Positions 1 to 8,786 are shown, counted from the first letter of the stretch. The stretch: 64,000 nucleotides of DNA from CAYWMY01 sp046352935 (GCA_046352935.1 JAXMGR010000004.1:1-64000); one strand, 5' to 3'. Notes: generated by a model from the sequence alone, not told the origin. Program-made: numbers and translations.

Positions 1-297
1 TACACGCTGACCATGGACAAGATCCGCGAGATCGCGGTGCTGAAGCTCATCGGCACGCGCAACCGGACGATCGCGGCCATGATCGTGCAGCAGTCGATCG
101 CGCTGGGGCTCATCGGTTTCGTCGTCGGCAAGATTGCCGCGACGTTCGCGGCGCCGCTCTTCCCGAAGTACGTGCTGCTCGTGCCGGCCGATTCCATCAC
201 GGGCTTCTTCGCCGTGCTCCTGATCTGCGTGCTGGCCAGCATCGTGGCCATCCGCATGGCGCTCGCCGTCGATCCAGCCGAGGCGATCGGAGGCTGA
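1..297 (+). CDS. ABC transporter permease, FtsX/MacB type, C-terminal fragment
   Basis: This is the last 98 codons of a membrane permease whose start lies before the window; the reading frame is open from base 1. Two hydrophobic segments are visible (about residues 30-50 and 65-85), and the Lys-Ile-Arg-Glu-Ile-Ala-Val-Leu-Lys stretch before them is typical of the last FtsX-domain loop, which contacts the ATPase. The stop codon is one base before the ATG of the ATPase gene at 299, so the two are one operon and probably one exporter acting at the inner membrane. The substrate cannot be read from this piece; the family exports lipids, antibiotics or peptides, or remodels the envelope. Confidence 0.85.
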   Translation, partial: YTLTMDKIREIAVLKLIGTRNRTIAAMIVQQSIALGLIGFVVGKIAATFAAPLFPKYVLLVPADSITGFFAVLLICVLASIVAIRMALAVDPAEAIGG

Positions 298-298
298 C

Positions 299-1009
299 AT
301 GGCGGCCGGCGGCATCCGCATCGAGGGACTGCGCAAGCGCTACGGCGCGGGCGACACGGCGGTCGACGCACTCAAGGCCGTCGACATGCGGGTCGCGCCG
401 GGCGAAGTCGTGGGGCTCATCGGACCCTCGGGCTCGGGCAAGAGCACGCTGCTCAAGTGCCTCGGCGCGGTGATCGATCCGACGGCGGGCCGCATGACGC
501 TCGGCGACGAGGTCATCTACGACGGCGGCTGGCGGGTGCGCGATCTGGGCGCCCTGCGTCGCGACCGCATCGGCTTCGTGTTCCAGTCGCCGTATCTGAT
601 CCCGTTCCTCGACGTCACCGACAATGTCGCCCTGCCGCCGATGCTGGCGGGCGTGCCGAATGCGGAGGCGCGGGACCGGGCGCTGGAACTGCTCACCGCA
701 CTCGATGTCCAGCACCGGGCGCGGGCCATGCCCGCGCAGCTCTCGGGCGGCGAGCAGCAGCGTGTGGCGATCGCGCGCGGCCTCGTGAACCGGCCGCCCG
801 TGATCCTCGCCGACGAGCCGACCGCGCCGCTCGACAGCGAGCGGGCGCTCGCCGTGATCCGCATCCTCGACGACATGGCGCGACGCTACGAGACGGCGAT
901 CATCGTCGTGACACACGACGAGAAGATCATCCCGACCTTCCGCCGCATCTACCAGATCCGCGACGGTGTCACGCAGGAGCAGGCGGGCGAGGGCCGGCCG
1001 CTGCACTGA
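299..1009 (+). CDS. ABC transporter ATP-binding protein (MacB/LolD/DevA-like)
   Basis: A 236-residue cytoplasmic ATPase that powers the FtsX-type permease encoded just upstream. All expected motifs are present: Walker A GPSGSGKST near residue 41, a Q-loop (FVFQSPYLIP), the signature LSGGEQQRVAIARG, Walker B ending ILADEPT, a D-loop (LDSE) and the switch histidine in VVTHD. Length and motif spacing fit the MacB/LolD/DevA group, whose partners are FtsX-fold permeases, as here. The ATG lies one base after the permease stop, which suggests translational coupling. No substrate-specific gene (HlyD adaptor, outer-membrane factor) is inside the window; one may lie upstream. Confidence 0.93.
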   Translation: MAAGGIRIEGLRKRYGAGDTAVDALKAVDMRVAPGEVVGLIGPSGSGKSTLLKCLGAVIDPTAGRMTLGDEVIYDGGWRVRDLGALRRDRIGFVFQSPYLIPFLDVTDNVALPPMLAGVPNAEARDRALELLTALDVQHRARAMPAQLSGGEQQRVAIARGLVNRPPVILADEPTAPLDSERALAVIRILDDMARRYETAIIVVTHDEKIIPTFRRIYQIRDGVTQEQAGEGRPLH

Positions 1010-1084
1010 ACACGTGAGGACATTCCAACCGGCGCATTCCGGGCACTGACCGGGCATGCGGTCTCGCCGCGCTGCCCGCACGCA

Positions 1085-1813
1085 TCATGTCTGCGGTGTT
1101 CGGGCCTCCGGCGCTCCCGGTGCGAACAGGCGGCGGGACCAGTCCTCGACCCGCCCCGATTCGAGCCGCTGGCCGGCGAGCTGGCGCCAGGACGGCGACA
1201 GTGCTTCGAGCGCGGCGATGGCCGCGAGGGCGGGCCGGTTCAGTCGATCCACGTACCAGTGGTGCAGCAGGCGCGCGAGCGCCCAGTCCGGATGCGGACG
1301 TGCGACGAGTGTCAGTGTGTCGCCCGGCGCGACTTCCCCGGCTTCGAGCACGCGGTAATACCAGCCGGTGCGGCCGCCCGCCTGCACGCGCCGCGCCATG
1401 TCCCCGAGCCCGAAGCGCAGGTTCAGCTTCCAGCACGGCTGGCGCGCCTGCGAGACCTGCACCAGCGCGCCCCCGAGGCGGAAGGTGTCGCCGATGCAGA
1501 CGTCGTGCTCGGTCAGGCCCGTGGCACTGAGGTTCTCGCCGAACGCGCCCGGCGCGAAGCGGGCTGCGGGCACTGCAACGCATTCGTGCCGCCACGCGGC
1601 GTAGTGCCGGGCGGGGTAGTGATGCAGCGCCTTCTCCGGGCCGCCGTGATGCCTGCGGTCGGCCTGCTCGTCGCCCGCGAGACCGTTCACGCCGAGCCAG
1701 AGTGGATGCCGGACCGGCTGCTTGTCGATGGCGCTCGGCTCACCCTTCGGCCCGAAGGGCGCCGCGCGTCCGACGTGGAGTCCTGTGATGATGGTCGGCG
1801 GTAATTCATTCAC
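1085..1813 (-). CDS. MOSC domain protein, YiiM type
   Basis: A 242-residue MOSC-domain protein followed by a C-terminal helical region, the layout of E. coli YiiM (224 residues), which supports 6-N-hydroxylaminopurine detoxification with a molybdenum cofactor. The conserved HHGGPEKALHHYP segment, the GENLSATGL segment and the cysteine in RQPCWKL, the usual cofactor-sulfur ligand region, are all present. The start is set at a GTG (1813), because the open frame extends much further upstream antisense to the amidotransferase gene and the homologous part begins here. It is the last gene of a minus-strand group with the amidotransferase and hydrolase. The substrate is not predictable. Confidence 0.85.
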   Translation of the reverse strand: MNELPPTIITGLHVGRAAPFGPKGEPSAIDKQPVRHPLWLGVNGLAGDEQADRRHHGGPEKALHHYPARHYAAWRHECVAVPAARFAPGAFGENLSATGLTEHDVCIGDTFRLGGALVQVSQARQPCWKLNLRFGLGDMARRVQAGGRTGWYYRVLEAGEVAPGDTLTLVARPHPDWALARLLHHWYVDRLNRPALAAIAALEALSPSWRQLAGQRLESGRVEDWSRRLFAPGAPEARTPQT

Positions 1814-1895
1814 GAGCGCGATCCGCCGGGCGCGGTTCGGTGCGGGACGCGTACGCTGGCCGCGTTCGGCGTCCGGATCATGACGCCGGCAGGGC

Positions 1896-2600
1896 TCACA
1901 GTCCGAGCGCCGCGAGCCACTCGGCGAAGCACAGCGCGCCCTGGGTTTCGAGCGTGGGGCCGAGGCGGGCGCTGTCCGCGCGCAGCTGCCCCACGGACAG
2001 GCCCGCGGCGGAGATCTCGCAGGCATGGCCGATGAACCAGCGTTCCAGGTCGACCGTGCGGGCTTCGGGATGGCACTGGAAGGCGAGCGCGCCGCGGCCC
2101 CAGGCGTAGGCCTGGTGGCGGCACACGTCGGTGGATGCGAGCAGTGTCGCGCCCCCGGGCAGATCGAAGGTGTCGCCGTGCCAGTGCAGCATCGACGTGC
2201 GACCGCCGTCGAGGTGCCGAAGCGGCGAGGCGCGTCCCGCGTCGGTGAGCGAAAGCGGCTTCCAGCCGATTTCCTTCGCGGGACCGGGATAGACGCGCGC
2301 ACCGAGCGCTCGCGCCATGAGTTGCGCACCGAGGCAGATGCCGAGCGTCGGCCGGTCCGCGGCGAGGCGGCGCTCGAGCAGCCGCAGTTCGTCGAGCAGG
2401 AACGGATACGACGCCTCGTCATGTGCGCCGATGGGTCCGCCGAGCACGACCAGCAGGTCCGGGGCCAGGGCATCGAGACGGGCGAGATCGTCGACACCGG
2501 CTTCCACACAGCGCAGGCCGAAACCGCGCGCGGCGAGGACGGGCGCGAACGTGCCGAGATCCTCGAAGGCGACGTGGCGGATGGCGAGGGCGGTTCTCAT
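1896..2600 (-). CDS. Class I glutamine amidotransferase (GMP synthase-like, GATase1)
   Basis: A 234-residue stand-alone GATase1 domain. The nucleophile elbow GICLGAQ holds the catalytic cysteine, and the His-Glu dyad is in FQCHPEA. There is no synthetase domain, so it belongs to the GuaA-like amidotransferase/gamma-glutamyl hydrolase group (for example YfeJ-like), whose members hydrolyse gamma-glutamyl compounds or act with unknown partners. Its ATG overlaps the stop of the upstream hydrolase gene (ATGA at 2597-2600), so the pair is translationally coupled. The family is clear; the substrate is not. Confidence 0.88.
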   Translation of the reverse strand: MRTALAIRHVAFEDLGTFAPVLAARGFGLRCVEAGVDDLARLDALAPDLLVVLGGPIGAHDEASYPFLLDELRLLERRLAADRPTLGICLGAQLMARALGARVYPGPAKEIGWKPLSLTDAGRASPLRHLDGGRTSMLHWHGDTFDLPGGATLLASTDVCRHQAYAWGRGALAFQCHPEARTVDLERWFIGHACEISAAGLSVGQLRADSARLGPTLETQGALCFAEWLAALGL

Positions 2601-3457
2601 GCGCAGTGGCGCAGCACGAGCTCTGCGACCTGTTCCGGATCTTCCTGGGGGAGCATGTGGCCGCAGCCCCGCACCGCGACGGTCTCCACCGCCGGCGAGA
2701 AGCCGGCTTTCATCTCGTCGAGGTCTTCCGCCGGATACAGATTCGACGATTCACCGTACAGCAGCAGGGTGGGAATCCGGATCCGGCCGAGGATCGACCA
2801 GATCGAGCGCGTGGTCATGAAGTTGTGCGCCTCCCAGGCCGGCTGGTAGGCGATCCGGAAATCGCCCTCGTCCTCCGCGACGAGCCCCGCCCGGGCGTAG
2901 TCCTCCAGCGCTTCGCGCCGGAAGCTGCCGTAGATCTCGCGCGTCGGCAGGTACGAGGCGAATTCCTCCCGGCTCGACCAGCGGGTGCGGCGCTTGAGTG
3001 TCTTGTCGACGATGTTCCTCATCGCGACGCTGACGTCGGGCACGGGCCGTCGCCGCGTGGCGGGCGGCAGCGACGCGGCATCGATGAGCACCAGGCGCGA
3101 GAAGAGATCGGGGCGCCGGCCTGCCGCGAACACGGTCAACGCGCCGCCGATGGAGTGACCGATACCGGTGACGGGCGTGCGGAGCAGGCCCCGCGCCGCC
3201 TGGTGTTCGAGGAAGGCGATGAGATCGTCCGCGTGATCGTCCCAGGAGAATGCGGGATCCGGCGCCGACTGGTCCGGCCACATGCCCCGGTTCTCGAGAC
3301 CGTGAACGCCGTGGTGCGCAGCGAGCAGGCCGAGGAAATGCCGGTAGGCGCCGACGGGAAAGCCGTTGGCGGGGGCGAAATGCAGGGTGGCCGCACCATC
3401 GCCCATGGCCTGCCACAGGCTGGGCCCGCGACCGAAGTCTTCAAAGTGGCTGATCAT
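2597..3457 (-). CDS. Alpha/beta hydrolase
   Basis: A 286-residue alpha/beta-hydrolase-fold enzyme. The oxyanion-hole segment APANGFPVGAY, the nucleophile elbow GHSIGG (catalytic Ser) and the C-terminal GCGHMLPQEDP with the catalytic His are all visible, together with an LLYGESS strand that usually precedes the acid residue. The start chosen is the ATG at 3457; a second ATG nine codons upstream (3484) is possible, and neither has a strong ribosome-binding site. It is the first gene of a minus-strand operon with the amidotransferase. The family covers esterases, lactonases and epoxide or haloalkane hydrolases; nothing here decides between them. Confidence 0.85.
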   Translation of the reverse strand: MISHFEDFGRGPSLWQAMGDGAATLHFAPANGFPVGAYRHFLGLLAAHHGVHGLENRGMWPDQSAPDPAFSWDDHADDLIAFLEHQAARGLLRTPVTGIGHSIGGALTVFAAGRRPDLFSRLVLIDAASLPPATRRRPVPDVSVAMRNIVDKTLKRRTRWSSREEFASYLPTREIYGSFRREALEDYARAGLVAEDEGDFRIAYQPAWEAHNFMTTRSIWSILGRIRIPTLLLYGESSNLYPAEDLDEMKAGFSPAVETVAVRGCGHMLPQEDPEQVAELVLRHCA

Positions 3458-3610
3458 GGCACTCGTGTGTTCATAGGGGACCATGGCAGCGACTGTGTTC
3501 TGCCGACACTCCGGCGAGTGCCGCCGACCGGGACTGGTCGGGGTCCCGGCGGCGGCTCCGACCGGCATCGCACCGTCCGCCTGTGTCGTGTCGAGCTGTT
3601 TGCCGTTCCA

Positions 3611-6022
3611 CTAGAAACGATAACTCGCCTGGAGGGCGATTTCACGCGGGCGCTGGAGACCCGCGCCGAGTTCTCCAGGCCGGCCCGCCGGCTTGTCGAC
3701 ACTCGTCGTCATGTAGTACGTGTTGGTCAGGTTGCGGCCGATCAATGCCACCTCCCAGCCCGCCGCCTCGCTGGCGAGGCGCACGCTGGCATTCAATCGC
3801 CAGAAGGAATCCTGAAGCGACTCCGGGTTCTGGTTCTCCTGAGCGTAATAGCTGTCGCTGTAATTGGCGTCCGCCGCAAGTCCAAGCGTCAGATCGCCCG
3901 TGATGGGCACATCGTAGTTGCCACCGACATTGAAGCTCCAGTCCGGCGCACGCGTCAGCGGGCGACCCGTGAGATCCTGCGCCCTGACCGTCGGAGCCGC
4001 CGGATTCGCCGCGACGCATCCCTGCAACGCCGTCTGCCCCGCATAGCAGGGCGCACCCGTGAAGCTGCGGTACCGGGCCCTGTTGTAGCCGGCCGCCGCG
4101 CGCAGCAGCAGCCGGGGTGAGGCACGCCAGTCCACCGCCGCCTCGACACCCTTCGTGCGCGCCTTCGCGGCGTTGCGCAGCGAATAGCTGAGCGTCGCCG
4201 CATTGAACGAGCTCAACTGCAGGTCGTCGTAGTCGTATTGATAAGCGGTGAGGTCCATTCGCAGCCGCCGATCCAGGAACTGGGCCTTGTAGCCGACCTC
4301 GAAACCCTTGGCACTCTCGCTCTGGAACTCGAGCGCCGCCCCAGTGGTCCCGACCGGAATGTTCCCGGGTTGCGAGAAGCCCCCCGACTTGTAGCCCGTC
4401 TTGTAGGCCGCGTACAGCGTCGAGTCGGCTGTCGGATGCCAGGTGGCAGAGGCTTCCGGCGACCAGTTGCTGTCCCGGTAGGTGCCGCTGAGGTCGATGC
4501 TGGGTGGAAGGAAGGGCAGCGGAGCACGCACGTAGTCGTTCCGCGCGTGCAACAGCTTCTTCTTCTCGTGCGTGTAGCGGACCCCCGCTGCGACCTCGAC
4601 ATTCTCGAGGACATCCCATCGCAACTGCCCGAACAGCGAACTGGCTTCGCTGCGCGACTTGGTGAACAGGTCGTAGCTGATGAAACGGCCCGTCACGGGA
4701 TCGGGTCCCAGGTACGCGACCATCGAGCCGCCACCCGTCCCGAGGGTGCCCTTCTCGAAATAGCCACCCAACGTCAGGTTGATGGCGGAATCGAAGTCGG
4801 TGACGGCCCGCAGCTCCTGGGAAAACTGTTTGGTCCGCTCGCTGACCGCGGCCCAGATGCGGCCCGTGCCGGTGTACGTGAATTCATCGAAGCCGCGATT
4901 CCGCAGGTAGAAATAGCCCGTCACCGAAGTGAACGTGATGTCGTCCGCCTTCAGGTTCATGGTCAGCGATGACAGATAGGTGTTCAGCTTCGAGAACGTC
5001 TTGCCGTCGCCGGGCGCGCCGGGCCAGTCGACCAGGAATCCGGACGGGATGTCGCTCGAGCTGCGATACCGGTCGAGCCGGCAGTCGCCCGTCGTGTCGT
5101 TGATGCCGTTGGCGCTCGGCAGCGCGATGCCGGGGGCACAGAAGGCCTGCGCGGCATTGCTGTCGGTATTGGTCTTGAACACTCCGCCGGAGACCTTCAG
5201 GTTCGCGTCGAAGGCAGTACCTGGATCGAACACGACGGTGGCGCGTCCGATCACTTCCCGGTTTCCGGGCTGGTCCTCGCCGAGCGCTCCGGGCAGCGGA
5301 AAGGCCGGCGCGTAGGGATTCGCACGCGGCGCCGCCGTGTTCTCGATCCAGCCATCCATCTTCGAACCGCGAATAGCGATGCGGGCCCGCAGCGACTCGC
5401 CGAGCGGTCCTCCCACGGCTCCCTCGACGTAGCGCTCGTGGGCCACGAACTCATAGCCACCCCGCACATAACCCTGCAGTTCGCCGGTCGGGTTGATGCT
5501 GTTCATGGAGATGACACCCGCCGGGCTGTTCTTGCCGAAGAACAGCGCCTGCGGACCCTTCAGGACCTCGATCTGCTGCAAGTCGAAGAACCCGATCTTG
5601 ACCAGACGACCGCGACTGACCTGAACGCCGTCGATGTTCACCGCTACCGTCTGCTGGATGCCGGCATCGAGGGCCGAGGATCCGATGCCACGGATCGAAA
5701 AGCTCGCACCCGATCCGGAGCCGGCCTCCGAGATCATCACCTGCGGTGCGAGCTGGCCGATCTTCTTGAGATCAACCGCGTTGTAACGGTTGATGTCACC
5801 GGCGCTCAGCGCCGTCACCGCAACGGGAACCGAGATCAGTGATTCGGTCTGCCGCCGGGCCGTGACCACGACGTCTTCGAGCTGGCCTGCAGCGCCTGGC
5901 GCGGTGGATCCACCCGCCTGCCCCAGCGCGGGTGCGCAGACCGCGATGCCGAGGACTGCTCCCCCGGAGCGCAGGATCGCGCGTATGCCCGCCCTGTACT
6001 CCAGCCGTGTGTTGTGCTTCAT
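3611..6022 (-). CDS. TonB-dependent outer-membrane receptor
   Basis: An 803-residue outer-membrane beta-barrel transporter that uses TonB energy for active uptake. Visible in order: a signal peptide (about residues 1-35, ending ALGQA), a TonB box EDVVVTA near residues 49-55, a plug domain with SIRGIG and EVLKGPQALFFGKNSPAGVIS, a 22-strand-type barrel, and the terminal aromatic motif YRF that the outer-membrane assembly machinery recognises. The barrel resembles the large group of receptors found in catabolic alpha- and gammaproteobacteria, which often import hydrophobic or organic substrates rather than siderophores; that is inference. It is divergent from an SDR gene, so the two may serve one catabolic function. 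The ligand is unknown. Confidence 0.95.
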   Translation of the reverse strand: MKHNTRLEYRAGIRAILRSGGAVLGIAVCAPALGQAGGSTAPGAAGQLEDVVVTARRQTESLISVPVAVTALSAGDINRYNAVDLKKIGQLAPQVMISEAGSGSGASFSIRGIGSSALDAGIQQTVAVNIDGVQVSRGRLVKIGFFDLQQIEVLKGPQALFFGKNSPAGVISMNSINPTGELQGYVRGGYEFVAHERYVEGAVGGPLGESLRARIAIRGSKMDGWIENTAAPRANPYAPAFPLPGALGEDQPGNREVIGRATVVFDPGTAFDANLKVSGGVFKTNTDSNAAQAFCAPGIALPSANGINDTTGDCRLDRYRSSSDIPSGFLVDWPGAPGDGKTFSKLNTYLSSLTMNLKADDITFTSVTGYFYLRNRGFDEFTYTGTGRIWAAVSERTKQFSQELRAVTDFDSAINLTLGGYFEKGTLGTGGGSMVAYLGPDPVTGRFISYDLFTKSRSEASSLFGQLRWDVLENVEVAAGVRYTHEKKKLLHARNDYVRAPLPFLPPSIDLSGTYRDSNWSPEASATWHPTADSTLYAAYKTGYKSGGFSQPGNIPVGTTGAALEFQSESAKGFEVGYKAQFLDRRLRMDLTAYQYDYDDLQLSSFNAATLSYSLRNAAKARTKGVEAAVDWRASPRLLLRAAAGYNRARYRSFTGAPCYAGQTALQGCVAANPAAPTVRAQDLTGRPLTRAPDWSFNVGGNYDVPITGDLTLGLAADANYSDSYYAQENQNPESLQDSFWRLNASVRLASEAAGWEVALIGRNLTNTYYMTTSVDKPAGRPGELGAGLQRPREIALQASYRF

Positions 6023-6574
6023 GTGTCTGCCCCCCCCGATATGGTTCTGTCATTGTTGTACGGTCAACGGACGGTCACATCACGGACACCCGCCGGTCTG
6101 CACGAGCCGGGATCACATCGCGCCGCGCGAATCGCTGCAATTCAGTCGCTGATGGTGCCGCCTCCTCATCGCGGTCGCGGTGATCTGCCAGCGTCCTGCG
6201 CGGGAACCGATGCAGGCCCCGGGCGAGCCATGCTCGGGACACGCAACTGAAATTGTCCAATTGGATTTGCCGCGGACTCATTCGACCCCGCAATCAATGC
6301 AAGGAGCGCGATCCGCATCCGTATCGGCGTCGGCGTCGTTGCCAGGTGCCATCACTTGGCCGTGTCCCGGGCCGCGTATCATCTGCACCGAAGAAGGGCC
6401 GCCGGTGCGCGGCCGGTTGAACTGCATCAGGCTTCCGGGATCCCGGCGCCGTGCGGCGGAGCCCTGCGGAAGGGTCATGGCTGCATCGCGTCGATGTACC
6501 GGCGGCGGTCAATGTGGCTCGGGCGGCGAGGGCTGGCCGGGTCCGCGCCGTGGATGCTGACCGAGGAGGGGCCG
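6023..6574. other. Divergent intergenic region between TonB receptor and SDR
   Basis: 552 bases with no convincing gene. By eye it is richer in A and T than its surroundings around 6040-6070 and 6240-6300, as expected of a divergent promoter/operator region. A TTGACC hexamer on the minus strand (6067-6062) and a TATCAT hexamer on the plus strand (6377-6382) are possible promoter parts, but neither has a good partner at the usual spacing. A perfect 10-base palindrome lies at 6256-6265. No regulator gene is adjacent. Confidence 0.4.
6256..6265. promoter_or_regulatory. Palindrome TCCAATTGGA, possible operator
   Basis: A perfect 10-base inverted repeat inside the AT-richer stretch AATTGTCCAATTGGATTT, located between the divergent TonB-receptor and SDR genes. 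The size and place suit a repressor half-site pair, but a perfect 10-mer palindrome can occur by chance and no cognate regulator is encoded nearby. Confidence 0.25.
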
Positions 6575-7345
6575 ATGGCCGAGAGTCTGATGGACCTGTT
6601 CCGTCTCGATGGACGGGTCGCCGTGGTGACGGGATCCAGCCGGGGGATCGGGCACGGGATCGCTCTCGGTCTCGCCGATGCTGGTGCCGACCTCGTGGTG
6701 ACGGCGCGGCGTACGCAGGAACTCGACGAGGTGGCCGGACAGATCCGGGCTCGTGGACGGCGCGTCGAGATCGTGGTGGCGGACATCACGGACGAGGCCA
6801 CGGTGCCGAAGCTGGTCGAGACGGCGCTCGCCCGGCTCGGACGCCTCGACATCTGGGTGAGCAACGCCGGGACCTCGGAGCATCCGGGCAAATTCCGTTT
6901 CGAGGAGTTTCCCGAGTGGCACTGGGACGCTCAGCTGGCACTCAATCTGCGTCCCCACTTCGTGGCGGCCCGCCACTGCGCGGCGGTCATGCAACCCGGG
7001 TCGTCGATCATCGGCATCTCGTCGATCTCGGCGCTGCACCCCGCGATCGAGTTCGCCGCGTATGGTGCCGCCAAGGCCGGGATGAACAACCTCAACCAGA
7101 CGCTGGCCGCCGAGCTCGGGCCGAAGGGGATCCGCGCCAATGTGGTGTCACCCGGCAACGTGCCCACCGAGTCGTCGTTCCGGATCGGCGGCATGACCGA
7201 GGGGATGCTGCAGAAGATGGCGAGGCACGTGCCGTTGCAGCGTCTGGGCACGCCCACGGACATCGCCGCCGCCGTGGTGTATCTGGCTTCGCCCGCAGCG
7301 TCCTGGGTGACCGGACAGAACATCGTCGTGTCGGGAGGACAGTAG
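6575..7345 (+). CDS. Short-chain dehydrogenase/reductase (classical SDR)
   Basis: A 256-residue NAD(P)-dependent oxidoreductase. The cofactor motif TGSSRGIG is at residues 19-26, NAG at 97-99, a serine-rich strand near 149-152, and the catalytic YxxxK is Tyr163/Lys167. The C-terminal GQNIVVSGGQ is the usual SDR ending. An upstream in-frame extension exists, but the ATG at 6575 is preceded at good spacing by GAGGAGGGG (6562-6570), which fixes the start. It diverges from the TonB receptor gene and may oxidise or reduce the compound that receptor imports (inference). Classical SDRs of this size act on sugars, steroids, acyl chains or alcohols. Confidence 0.92.
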   Translation: MAESLMDLFRLDGRVAVVTGSSRGIGHGIALGLADAGADLVVTARRTQELDEVAGQIRARGRRVEIVVADITDEATVPKLVETALARLGRLDIWVSNAGTSEHPGKFRFEEFPEWHWDAQLALNLRPHFVAARHCAAVMQPGSSIIGISSISALHPAIEFAAYGAAKAGMNNLNQTLAAELGPKGIRANVVSPGNVPTESSFRIGGMTEGMLQKMARHVPLQRLGTPTDIAAAVVYLASPAASWVTGQNIVVSGGQ

Positions 7346-7471
7346 AACGAGCTGGCGCCGATCGCCGCGATGTCGTCTGCTGAGTGCGATCGTGCCTTCG
7401 CCGTCGATCAGGCCAGCCAGGTAGGCCGCATCGACGGGCGACAATCGGCGGACGCGTGAGCCAGCGGCCAT
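7346..7471 (-). pseudogene. Relic of a LAGLIDADG homing endonuclease behind ssrA
   Basis: Reading the minus strand from an ATG at 7471 gives 42 codons that contain Y-LAGLIDGEG-TI (motif at 7420-7394), followed by an Arg/His-rich stretch ending RRQLV. This is the N-terminal signature helix of single-motif LAGLIDADG endonucleases. The recognisable part stops at 7346, the base after the SDR stop codon; beyond that the frame is only antisense to the SDR gene. The domain is normally well over 100 residues, so this is a truncated fragment without nuclease function. It begins 64 bases downstream of the tmRNA 3' end. The motif is certain; its origin by insertion or deletion at ssrA is inference. Confidence 0.65.
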
Positions 7472-7504
7472 GCGTCGAGATCCTTCTCGCATCCGCCCCG
7501 GAAC

Positions 7505-7526
7505 CCCCGGCCCTTGCGGGCCGGGG
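7505..7526 (-). terminator. GC hairpin downstream of tmRNA
   Basis: A perfect 9-bp stem (CCCCGGCCC / GGGCCGGGG) with a TTGC loop lies nine bases past the mature 3' end of ssrA on the minus strand. It lacks a U-run, so it may serve as a processing or pausing signal rather than a complete intrinsic terminator. Confidence 0.5.
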
Positions 7527-7534
7527 CGGGGGAT

Positions 7535-7888
7535 TGGTGGAGGCGGCGGGAATCGAACCCGCGTCCGCAAGTCCTACGCTACAGGACCTACATGCTTATC
7601 CGGTCTATTGATCTCGCCCCGGGCTACCCGATCGGCAGGGAAAACCCGAGGCCAGCTCCGTCCTTTTTAGCCTGACGCGACCCGGAACCCGCGCGTCATC
7701 GCGATCCTGTGATTGCGACCCCATCCTCCCCCGCACAGGCACGGAAAGAAGTGGAGTAGGCGGGGCTTAAGCCGCCAGAGCGTAGCTGTCGTCGTTCGCA
7801 GCTAGAGTTTGCAAGTAGTTTTTCGAGGTAACCTGCACCTCGGCATGCACCTGGAGTTTCGCGACCCACGTCGAAACCGGTCGCCCCC
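7535..7888 (-). ncRNA. ssrA: Transfer-messenger RNA (tmRNA)
   Basis: A one-piece tmRNA of about 354 nt that rescues stalled ribosomes with SmpB. The 5' end GGGGGCG (7888 downward) pairs with CGCCTCC before the ACCA end (7538-7535), forming the acceptor stem, and the T-arm GGTTCGATTCC is intact. The tag reading frame GCG AAC GAC GAC AGC TAC GCT CTG GCG GCT TAA encodes ANDDSYALAA followed by stop, close to the E. coli tag ANDENYALAA and ending in the LAA degron read by ClpXP. smpB lies upstream on the same strand, separated by an opposing pirin gene. Translated products of this region (RVRFPPPP and similar) are artefacts. Confidence 0.97.
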
Positions 7889-8087
7889 AAAAAGCGTCAT
7901 CACTCTAACACGACCATGGATGGGGCCGCAGCCCGGGCGTTTCAAGAGGGTGGAACGGCGGGCAGGACGAGGTGGTCAAAACCCTGCGCGGGCCGGGTCG
8001 CGGCGCCGCGCCGGCGCGCGGGGCCCGCGTGCGATGCTGTCGCGCGCGGCTCTGCGGCCGCTGCCGCTCACCGACCTGGAGGATTGC

Positions 8088-8786
8088 ATGCTGACGCTTC
8101 GCCCTGCCGCGGAACGCGGCCACTTCGATCACGGCTGGCTCCGGACCTGGCATTCCTTCTCGTTCGCCGATTACCAGGATCCTGTCCATATGCGCTTCGG
8201 GCCGCTGCGCGTGATCAACGAGGACATCGTGCAGCCGGCCAGCGGCTTTCCGATGCACGGCCACCGCGACATGGAGATCATCACCTACATCCTCGAGGGC
8301 GCGCTCGAGCACCGGGACAGCATGGGCAACGGGACGGTGATCCGGCCCGGCGACGTCCAGCGCATGTCGGCGGGTCGCGGTGTGCTGCACTCGGAGTTCA
8401 ACCCGAGCCGCGACTCCCGCGTGCATTTCCTGCAGGTCTGGATCGAGCCGGACGAGCGTGGCCTGGGTCCGTCCTACGAGCAGATGCATGTCGACGCGGT
8501 CCGCATGCGCGGTCAGCTCCGGCTCATCGCCTCGCCGGACGGGGCCGATGGCTCGGTGCGCATCCATCAACAGGCGCGCGTCCATGCGGGCCACTTCGAT
8601 GGCGCCGAGCGACAGGCCCTGCCGCTCGCGGCGGGGCGGCGCGGGTACGTGCACGCCGCGCGTGGCGCGATCGTGGTGAACGGTGAGCGGCTGCTGGCGG
8701 GTGATGCCGTGAAGCTGGACGGCGAGGCGGCCGTGGAACTCGCCGATGGCGTGGCCGCCGAGGTGCTGGTGTTCGACCTGCCGTGA
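8088..8786 (+). CDS. Pirin family protein
   Basis: A 232-residue bicupin of the pirin family (YhaK/YhhW group). The N-terminal cupin has the metal-ligand pattern FPMHGHRDMEIITY and RGVLHSEFN (three His and one Glu usually bind iron). The second cupin ends with a typical GDAVKLDGE segment. The ATG at 8088 follows CTGGAGGA at good spacing; a longer start at 8034 is less likely. Bacterial pirins include quercetin 2,3-dioxygenases and redox-sensing regulators, and the exact role cannot be read. It lies between ssrA and smpB on the opposite strand, interrupting their usual adjacency. Confidence 0.93.
   Translation: MLTLRPAAERGHFDHGWLRTWHSFSFADYQDPVHMRFGPLRVINEDIVQPASGFPMHGHRDMEIITYILEGALEHRDSMGNGTVIRPGDVQRMSAGRGVLHSEFNPSRDSRVHFLQVWIEPDERGLGPSYEQMHVDAVRMRGQLRLIASPDGADGSVRIHQQARVHAGHFDGAERQALPLAAGRRGYVHAARGAIVVNGERLLAGDAVKLDGEAAVELADGVAAEVLVFDLP

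Noticed and set aside
7384..7670. Short plus-strand frames across the ssrA 3' end (VEAAGIEPASASPT-type peptides)
   Set aside because: These are translations of the tmRNA T-arm complement, a common artefact around tRNA-like genes.
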